5,999 nucleotides of DNA from an uncultured Actinomycetes bacterium (GTDB lineage Bacteria > Actinomycetota > Thermoleophilia > Miltoncostaeales > Miltoncostaeaceae), in NCBI GenBank assembly GCA_937862675.1, contig CALMEC010000314.1:1-5999 (forward strand), written 5' to 3'. Positions 5,977-5,999 of the stretch are shown piece by piece; position 1 is the first letter of the stretch, and every line of letters starts with the position of its first letter. The notes beneath the pieces were generated by a model. It did no database searches, was not told where the DNA came from, and worked only from the letters and a program-made list of their open reading frames with translations. The position numbers and the translations under genes were made by a program.

Positions 5977-5999
5977 AGAGCGTTTCAAGTTGAGATGGA
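5977..5999. repeat. Possible insertion-sequence end or dispersed repeat at the window edge
   Basis: The last bases (TTAG, then AGCGTTTCAAGTTGAGATGG) resemble the starts of IS5/IS630-like terminal inverted repeats and of intergenic repeats common in Alphaproteobacteria. Only one end is inside the window, so no matching inverted copy, transposase or target duplication can be seen. The call rests on general resemblance alone. Confidence 0.22.

Larger units (their letters stand above)
5602..5999. other. Tail region after truncated sufU, no intact gene recognised
   Basis: About 400 bases without a gene I can support. Open frames on both strands are short and conflict with one another, and G/C bias by codon position does not favour one consistently. 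The SufT/PaaD-like gene that usually follows sufU in Actinobacteria is not seen. The stretch includes a hairpin at 5609-5625, a 9-base direct repeat CACGCTGAC at 5687-5695 and 5720-5728, a minus-strand GNAT-like start at 5911, and a repeat-like edge near 5977. The base composition of 5602-5760 looks less G/C-rich than the suf genes. Confidence 0.6.

Noticed and set aside
1..5999. tRNA, rRNA, CRISPR array, riboswitch or defence system
   Set aside because: I saw no tRNA-like TTCGA arm context, no regularly spaced repeats and no known riboswitch core in either strand; the window is explained by the suf operon plus a disrupted tail.

Overview
The window carries a SUF-type iron-sulfur cluster assembly operon on the + strand from a high-GC bacterium. 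The gene order is sufB - sufD - Rieske ferredoxin - sufC - sufS - sufU. This order, with a small Rieske protein between sufD and sufC and a zinc-type SufU scaffold/transferase after sufS, is typical of Actinobacteria (the Streptomyces suf locus is the closest layout I know). Strong G/C preference at third codon positions and the use of GTG and TTG starts agree with that. I cannot place it below phylum level from sequence alone.

Layout. Positions 1-224 are the upstream region. Its left edge may hold the 5' end of a divergent gene, and two short perfect inverted repeats and a weak candidate -10 lie ahead of sufB. Positions 225-5251 are a tightly packed coding block: sufB/sufD overlap by 8 bases, sufD/Rieske by 4, Rieske/sufC by 8, and sufC and sufS are 13 bases apart. 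Each gene has a usable Shine-Dalgarno sequence, mostly inside the end of the previous gene. SufB and SufD form the scaffold, SufC is their ATPase, SufS strips sulfur from cysteine, and SufU normally passes that sulfur to the scaffold. The Rieske protein is a likely [2Fe-2S] electron carrier serving or using this system.

The 3' end is where the window stops being ordinary. The sufS-sufU gap of 128 bases holds a 32-codon reading frame with a good Shine-Dalgarno sequence. Its TGA overlaps the ATG of sufU (TGATG), while sufU itself has only a poor ribosome site. sufU then ends after 73 codons, about half the usual length, just past its second metal-binding cysteine. No reading frame downstream restores the missing half, so this is a truncation rather than a simple frameshift.

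Positions 5602-5999 contain no intact gene that I recognise. They hold a hairpin, a short minus-strand frame that begins like a GNAT acetyltransferase and then loses resemblance, and, at the very edge, a motif resembling an insertion-sequence end or dispersed repeat. The tail looks like a rearranged junction or an assembly join. The suf machinery itself is known biology; the truncated sufU, the coupled small ORF and the junction are what deserve a second look.
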